A stretch of 39,426 bases of DNA, taken from NCBI RefSeq assembly GCF_003350535.1, contig NZ_QQBB01000020.1:1-39426 (forward strand), written 5' to 3'. Shown here one piece after another: positions 35,466-39,426 of this stretch. Position 1 is the first letter of the stretch; the number at the start of each line of letters is the position of its first letter. The notes beneath the pieces are model-generated. The model made no database searches and had not been told where the DNA came from. It saw nothing but the letters and a program-made list of their open reading frames with translations. The position numbers were made by a program, and so were the translations under genes. This DNA is from Microvirga subterranea (GTDB lineage Bacteria > Pseudomonadota > Alphaproteobacteria > Rhizobiales > Beijerinckiaceae).

Positions 35466-36860
35466 ATGGAAAGAGCGCATCAACAAAGCCGCAGGGCCTT
35501 TCTTCGCCGCTCCGGTGGGCTACTGACGGCGTCCGCTGCGCTGGGCCTGAGCGCCGCTCAAGCCGAAGCCACTTCAGCGTCCACCAATGTCGACCAGTCC
35601 GAGCAGGAGGTCACCGCCCTTATCGACAACCATTACTATCTGAGCAATGTGCGCCTCGAAGAGGGGTTCGAGCGTGAGGACGACGTGGTGATCGGCACAC
35701 GGACCGGTATCCACACGCTGGAGATCCAGAATGGCCGCATCAAGGCACTGCACGGTGCGAATGCGGCACTGGATGCAGTCCTGCCGCGCTATACGGCGCA
35801 CGGCAAGCTGCTTCTGCCTGCGCTTCGGGACATGCATATCCACTTGGACAAGACCTTTTACGGCGGACCCTGGCAGGCGCCGCGCCCGCGTCAAGGCAAG
35901 ACCATCATGGACATGATTGCGCGGGAGGAGGTACTTCTCCCGAACCTGCTGCCGACCTCGCAAGCACGTGCGGAGAAGCTGATCGATCTCCTCCTTTCGC
36001 AAGGCAGCTCAGTCGCGCGCAGTCACTGCAACATCGACCCTGTGAGCGGGTTGAAGAGCCTGGAGCACCTGCAGCTTGCGCTGGCGAATTATCGCGACAG
36101 CTTCGAATGTGAGATCGTTGCCTTCCCGCAGCACGGCCTTTTGCATTCCAAGGTGGACGGGCTGATGCGTGAGGCCATGAGCATGGGCGTGCACTACGTC
36201 GGCGGCCTGGACCCGACCAATGTCGACGGTGCCATGGAGGCATCGCTGGATGCGATGTTCCAGATCGCGCTCGACCACGACAAGGGCGTCGACATCCACA
36301 TCCATGAAACCAACCCTGCCGGCGTGGCGGCTCTCAACTACATGGTCGCAACCGTCGAGAAGACCCCGGCGCTGCGCAATCGGCTGACGCTCAGCCACGC
36401 CTTCGCCCTTTCTACCCTGAAGCCCGAGGAACTGGACGAGATGGCCGGGCGCATGGCCGCGCAGGGCGTCACCGTGGTGTCGACGGTGCCGATCGGACAG
36501 AGGACAATGCCGCTGCCGCAGCTGCGCGCGAAAGGCGTCAAGATCATGACGGGGACGGATAGCGTGATCGACCACTGGTCACCGTTCGGCACCGGTGACA
36601 TGCTGGAGAAGGCCAACCTGTGGGCTCAGCTCTACGGCGGTAGTGACGAGTTCCGTCTGTCGCGCGCCCTTGCGATCGCCACGGGCGATGTGCTGCCGCT
36701 GAGCGACGATGGGAAAGTGGCTTGGCCGAAGCCCGGCGACACGGCTGAGTTCGTTCTGGTTGATGCCAGCTGTTCGGCTGAGGCCGTCGCACGGCGCTCA
36801 CCACGGCGGGCAACGTTCCACCAGGGACGTTTGGCCTTCGGTGCTGTCGAGCGCGCCTGA
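35466..36860 (+). CDS. Tat-exported amidohydrolase, cytosine-deaminase-like
   Basis: A 464-residue metal-dependent hydrolase. Residues 1-36 form a twin-arginine signal (SRRAFLRRSG, then a hydrophobic stretch and AQAEA), so the folded, metal-loaded enzyme is exported. The amidohydrolase motifs follow: DMHIHLDKTF near 119 (HxH), DIHIHETNP near 276, TLSHAFALS near 306 and MTGTDSVIDHWSP near 360 (catalytic Asp). These match the cytosine deaminase/AtzB-like branch, which deaminates or hydrolyses ring amines; the usual members are cytoplasmic and about 400-430 residues. Substrate unknown. Probably controlled by the divergent LysR. Confidence 0.88.
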   Translation: MERAHQQSRRAFLRRSGGLLTASAALGLSAAQAEATSASTNVDQSEQEVTALIDNHYYLSNVRLEEGFEREDDVVIGTRTGIHTLEIQNGRIKALHGANAALDAVLPRYTAHGKLLLPALRDMHIHLDKTFYGGPWQAPRPRQGKTIMDMIAREEVLLPNLLPTSQARAEKLIDLLLSQGSSVARSHCNIDPVSGLKSLEHLQLALANYRDSFECEIVAFPQHGLLHSKVDGLMREAMSMGVHYVGGLDPTNVDGAMEASLDAMFQIALDHDKGVDIHIHETNPAGVAALNYMVATVEKTPALRNRLTLSHAFALSTLKPEELDEMAGRMAAQGVTVVSTVPIGQRTMPLPQLRAKGVKIMTGTDSVIDHWSPFGTGDMLEKANLWAQLYGGSDEFRLSRALAIATGDVLPLSDDGKVAWPKPGDTAEFVLVDASCSAEAVARRSPRRATFHQGRLAFGAVERA

Positions 36861-36969
36861 GACGGCGATTGTCGAACGCGACGCTCATGGCGGTCGTGCA
36901 AGCAGTGTAGATCATCCACAGAGGTATCGTGGTCCGTTATTTGTTGCTCCAAGTGTGTTCAGCCACTCA

Positions 36970-37200
36970 ATGACAGCTGTCGGACAACCGATAGATGGAA
37001 AAGATTTGCTGATCACTCTTATGAATGGAGACATCGTTGCCGCGCGGATTAGAGATCTTCTGTCGGACGATCCCGATATCGATGCAAGCGATGAGGCGGG
37101 CTGCACCACTTTGCTTACCGTGACCGATGGAGTTGGGAATAACGGTTGGCTCCAGAGCGTTCATGCTCAAAGCCATAGGCACACCGTCCTAATGAGGTGA
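36970..37200 (+). CDS. Possible small protein of unknown family
   Basis: A 76-codon frame beginning MTAVGQPIDGKDLLITLMNG and containing RIRDLLSDDPDIDASDEAG. The composition is protein-like and it precedes a DUF6894 gene by seven bases, but there is no clear ribosome site and no recognised domain. The rest of 36861-37207 shows nothing else. Confidence 0.3.
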   Translation: MTAVGQPIDGKDLLITLMNGDIVAARIRDLLSDDPDIDASDEAGCTTLLTVTDGVGNNGWLQSVHAQSHRHTVLMR

Positions 37201-37207
37201 CCTAATT

Positions 37208-37450
37208 ATGCCTCTGTATTATTTCCACATTAGGAACGGGTCCGACCTTGAGCAGGACCCAGAGGGCTCAGAACTGCCGAACCTAGACTCGGCACACGCC
37301 GAGGCTCTGATCGTTGCACGGGAACTAGCTGGTGCGATCCCGGAGTTCAACAATGACACCGTCATTGAGATTGCCGACATGAATGGCAAGATCCTGCTGC
37401 TCGTCCCATTCTCGGAAGCCGCTAAGCTTGGCAGTGTCGAACAGGGCTGA
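37208..37450 (+). CDS. DUF6894 protein
   Basis: An 80-residue soluble protein. MPLYYFHIRNGSDLEQDPEG is a classic DUF6894 opening (Y/F-F-H-x-R, D-x-E-G), and SAHAEALIVARELAG follows as usual. Such proteins are very frequent, often in several copies, in Methylobacteriaceae and Bradyrhizobiaceae; function unknown. GAGGTGA lies just before the ATG. Confidence 0.88.
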   Translation: MPLYYFHIRNGSDLEQDPEGSELPNLDSAHAEALIVARELAGAIPEFNNDTVIEIADMNGKILLLVPFSEAAKLGSVEQG

Positions 37451-37811
37451 GCTGAAGGGCCTAGCCCACCTCTGGAACATCATCCCGGGTGGCTCCGCCA
37501 GTTCCGGGGGAGCTGCTGGGATATCGGCTGCGGCGGAGCAGGGATGTCTGGCCCCGTGGTGGCACAGGAATATCCGGCTGTGGTTAGTTCGGTATGGGAT
37601 GTCAGGCATGCCTCTTCCCATTTGTGCGTGCATGGAGGTGGCACATCGCCGTTAGGTTAACTCGGCCATGAGATGGAGCGGTATGAATAGGTCAGTACGC
37701 ATCCAGTCGGAAATTCCCGCCGCAAAGAGCTTGATCAAGATTTTTCATAGGCAAAGCCGATAGTGTTCGCCGGCTCGCAACGAAGCGAAATGAAGTTCGG
37801 AGCAATGGATA
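37451..37811. other. Gene-free stretch
   Basis: No frame here shows protein-like composition, a ribosome site or a recognised domain, and no repeat or clear hairpin was noted. Confidence 0.5.
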
Positions 37812-38018
37812 ATGTCTGAACGGTGCATTGGTTGTGGCGCGGAGTTCGACCCAATTGATGGACCTGTTCACGCCTATGGCCTGCCTCATGCGGGTGATCC
37901 GGGTGTGATGTTCATTCAGCGTTGGCCTGAAGCGCTGACCACGCGCTGGTTCAAACCAAAGATTCTTCTTGCGTCGCCGGGGCATCTACACATGGTTGAT
38001 GATGCCGTCGTGTATTGA
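37812..38018 (+). CDS. Small zinc-ribbon-like protein, probably truncated
   Basis: A 68-residue frame beginning MSERCIGCGAEFDPIDGPVH. The C-x-x-C-G-A plus DGPVHAY opening resembles DUF5946-type proteins, which continue for about 150 residues; here the similarity stops after about 23 residues and the remainder has no second cysteine pair. It is probably a fragment, with a junction inside. It precedes the right-hand IS3 copy. Confidence 0.35.
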   Translation: MSERCIGCGAEFDPIDGPVHAYGLPHAGDPGVMFIQRWPEALTTRWFKPKILLASPGHLHMVDDAVVY

Positions 38019-38207
38019 GAGCAGCTCTTGTTCCACCCCCGGCTAAGCCAAGCCTTCCGCAGCCGCGTATGCAGACAGCACATCCTTGATGTTTCTGCCC
38101 TCGTCTGTTGGGAGCAGCGCGCGTGTCGTTACCGAGTCGAGATTGGCCTGCCTCCTGAAAAGTGATCCTCCCTGAAGTATGGCTCTTGAGCCGAAGGAGG
38201 ACTGAAG

Positions 38208-38486
38208 ATGGGTAAGAAGAGACACTCGGCCGAGGAGATCGTTTCCAAGTTGCGACAGGTGGACGTGCTGACGGCACAAGGCCGGACGGTGGCAGAGGCC
38301 ATCCGGCAGATCGGCGTGACGGAGGTCACGTACTACCGGTGGCGTAACGAGTACGGCGGGCTCAAATCCGACCAGGTCAAGCGGATGAAGGAGCTCGAGC
38401 TGGAGAACGCCAGGCTGCGCCGGGCTGTGTCGGATCTGACCCTGGAGAAGTTGATCCTGAAAGAGGCCGCCTCGGGAAACTGGTAA
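38208..38486 (+). CDS. IS3-family transposase OrfA
   Basis: A 92-residue OrfA with the HTH (VAEAIRQIGVTEVTYYRWRN) and the leucine-rich coil (MKELELENARLRRAVSDLTL). ATG at 38208 with GAAGGAGG upstream. It is nearly identical to the left OrfA but lacks its first two residues. A -1 shift near its end is expected to produce the OrfAB transposase. Confidence 0.92.
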   Translation: MGKKRHSAEEIVSKLRQVDVLTAQGRTVAEAIRQIGVTEVTYYRWRNEYGGLKSDQVKRMKELELENARLRRAVSDLTLEKLILKEAASGNW

Positions 38487-38509
38487 GCCCCGCCCGCCGT
38501 CGGGCCTGT

Positions 38510-39340
38510 GTGGATCACGTGATCGCCAAGTACGGCATCTCGGAACGGCTGGCCTGCCGGGTTCTGGGACAGCACCGCTCCACCCAGCGCAAGATCCCCA
38601 AGCAGCCGGAGGATGAAGCGGCTTTGACCGCCGACATCATTGCCCTGGCGACCCAGTATGGCCGTTATGGCTATCGGCGGATCACTGCTCTCCTGCGTGA
38701 CGCCGGCTGGCTTGTGAACAAGCAGCGGGTTGAGCGGATCTGGCGGCGGGAGGGGCTCAAAGTGCCGAGTAAACAACCGAAGAAAGGAAGGCTCTGGCTC
38801 AACGACGGATCCTGCATCCGGCTGCGGCCGAAATATGCCAACCACGTTTGGAGTTACGACTTCGTCGAGGATCGCACCCATGACGGGCGTAAGTTCCGCA
38901 TGCTCAACATCATCGACGAGTTCACGCGCGAGTGCTTGGCCATCCGGGTGAACCGGAAGCTGAAGGCGGTCGATGTGATCGACGTGCTCTCGGACCTGTT
39001 CATCCTGCGTGGCATCCCAGGTCAGATACGGTCCGATAGCGGCAGCGAATTCGTGGCCAAAGCAGTGCGCGAGTGGATCAAGGCTGTGGGATCCAAGACG
39101 GCTTACATCGAGCCAGGCAGCCCATGGGAGAATGGGTACTGCGAGAGCTTCAACTCGAAGCTTCGAGATGAACTGCTCAGCGGAGAGATCTTCTACACTT
39201 TGGAAGAGGCAAAGGTGATCATCGAGAGCTGGCGCCGGCATTACAACACAGTGCGCCCGCACTCATCCCTAGGCTATCGGCCACCCGCACCAGAGGTCGT
39301 GGTCCATGCGTCTAAGCTAGCGCCCAGACCATGGTCCTGA
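38510..39340 (+). CDS. IS3-family transposase OrfB
   Basis: A 276-residue OrfB with the full rve integrase core; the DDE residues are in V-W-S-Y-D-F-V-E-D, I-R-S-D-S-G-S-E-F and N-G-Y-C-E-S-F. The C-terminus RPHSSLGYRPPAPEVVVHAS, absent from the left copy, is present. One substitution (RSDNGSEF in the left copy, RSDSGSEF here) lies next to the second catalytic Asp, in a position that is usually Asn in the family, and might weaken activity. Confidence 0.92.
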   Translation: MDHVIAKYGISERLACRVLGQHRSTQRKIPKQPEDEAALTADIIALATQYGRYGYRRITALLRDAGWLVNKQRVERIWRREGLKVPSKQPKKGRLWLNDGSCIRLRPKYANHVWSYDFVEDRTHDGRKFRMLNIIDEFTRECLAIRVNRKLKAVDVIDVLSDLFILRGIPGQIRSDSGSEFVAKAVREWIKAVGSKTAYIEPGSPWENGYCESFNSKLRDELLSGEIFYTLEEAKVIIESWRRHYNTVRPHSSLGYRPPAPEVVVHASKLAPRPWS

Positions 39341-39408
39341 CCCGTCAAACTGGTCCATTCGGAGGACAACTTTTCCGGGCATTTTGATCCTTGAGGAGGG
39401 TCAGTGCC

Positions 39409-39426
39409 ATGAAGAGGTCACGGTAT
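39409..39426 (+). CDS. Start of a further gene, probably an IS3-type OrfA
   Basis: The last 18 bases encode MKRSRY after a GAGGAGG ribosome site. MKRSRY/F-T/S-E-E-Q-I is a common start of another IS3 OrfA group, so a second element probably abuts the right copy. The gene runs out of the window. Confidence 0.4.

Larger units (their letters stand above)
38144..39381 (+). mobile_element. IS3-family element, right copy
   Basis: The left end is at 38144 (TGGCCTGCCTCCTGAAAAGT), the point where the two copies of this element stop being alike. The right end is less certain: GGAGGACAACTTTTCCGGGC (39361-39380), plus a final A at 39381, is an imperfect inverted match to the left end (AAAAGT and TCCTCC shared). 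Both transposase frames are complete. It is inverted relative to the truncated copy at 187-1308. No matching 4-base target duplication is evident. Confidence 0.85.

Overview
The window looks like an accessory, mobile-element-rich stretch of an alphaproteobacterial genome (order Hyphomicrobiales, most likely Methylobacteriaceae such as Microvirga or Methylobacterium; the genus is an inference). Pointers are an initiator tRNA with alphaproteobacterial features, a GTTC-N7-GTTC LexA box before recA, GGAAC-N16-CGTT promoters of the EcfG general-stress sigma type, FixJ-like regulation, DUF6894, and paired DUF2382 proteins. It could be a chromosomal island or a megaplasmid segment; the sequence does not settle this.

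Layout. (1) 1-1308: initiator tRNA-Met, its terminator, and a truncated IS3-family copy on the minus strand. (2) 1309-8094: a GGDEF/EAL gene cut by that IS and frameshifted, a RocB-like M20 hydrolase, a decayed TnpB element whose 3' hairpins survive, recA with an SOS box, and an HdhA-like dehydrogenase. (3) 8930-15101: a seven-gene plus-strand operon with a TRAP transporter (dctPQM), a class II ketose-bisphosphate-type aldolase, a DeoR regulator, an Asp/Glu-racemase-like protein and a PfkB kinase resembling sulfofructose kinase YihV. This is the best candidate for an undescribed catabolic pathway: import, phosphorylation and aldol cleavage of an acidic sugar. (4) 15123-24808: two IS6-family elements enclose a stress-gene block: DUF421, several small membrane proteins, two DUF2382 proteins, Hsp20 and an HD-domain protein, mixed with gene debris. 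Two divergent EcfG-type promoters sit at 21360-21455. (5) 24810-30423: a VWA gene whose 5' end was removed by the second IS6, then an RND efflux pair whose pump gene carries a one-base frameshift. (6) 30742-34284: a sensor kinase and FixJ-type regulator followed by an 18-bp dyad and by exported GlcG/HbpS-like and ankyrin proteins. (7) 34355-37450: a LysR regulator divergent from a Tat-exported cytosine-deaminase-like amidohydrolase, then a DUF6894 protein. (8) 38144-39426: a second, inverted IS3 copy with both reading frames complete, and the first codons of another gene at the window edge.

Several genes are broken (GGDEF/EAL, TnpB, a DUF3303-like gene, a DUF2254 fragment, VWA, RND), and five insertion elements or remnants are present, so the region has been built and trimmed by repeated insertion and deletion. 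Two of the frameshifts lie in short homopolymers and may be sequencing errors.
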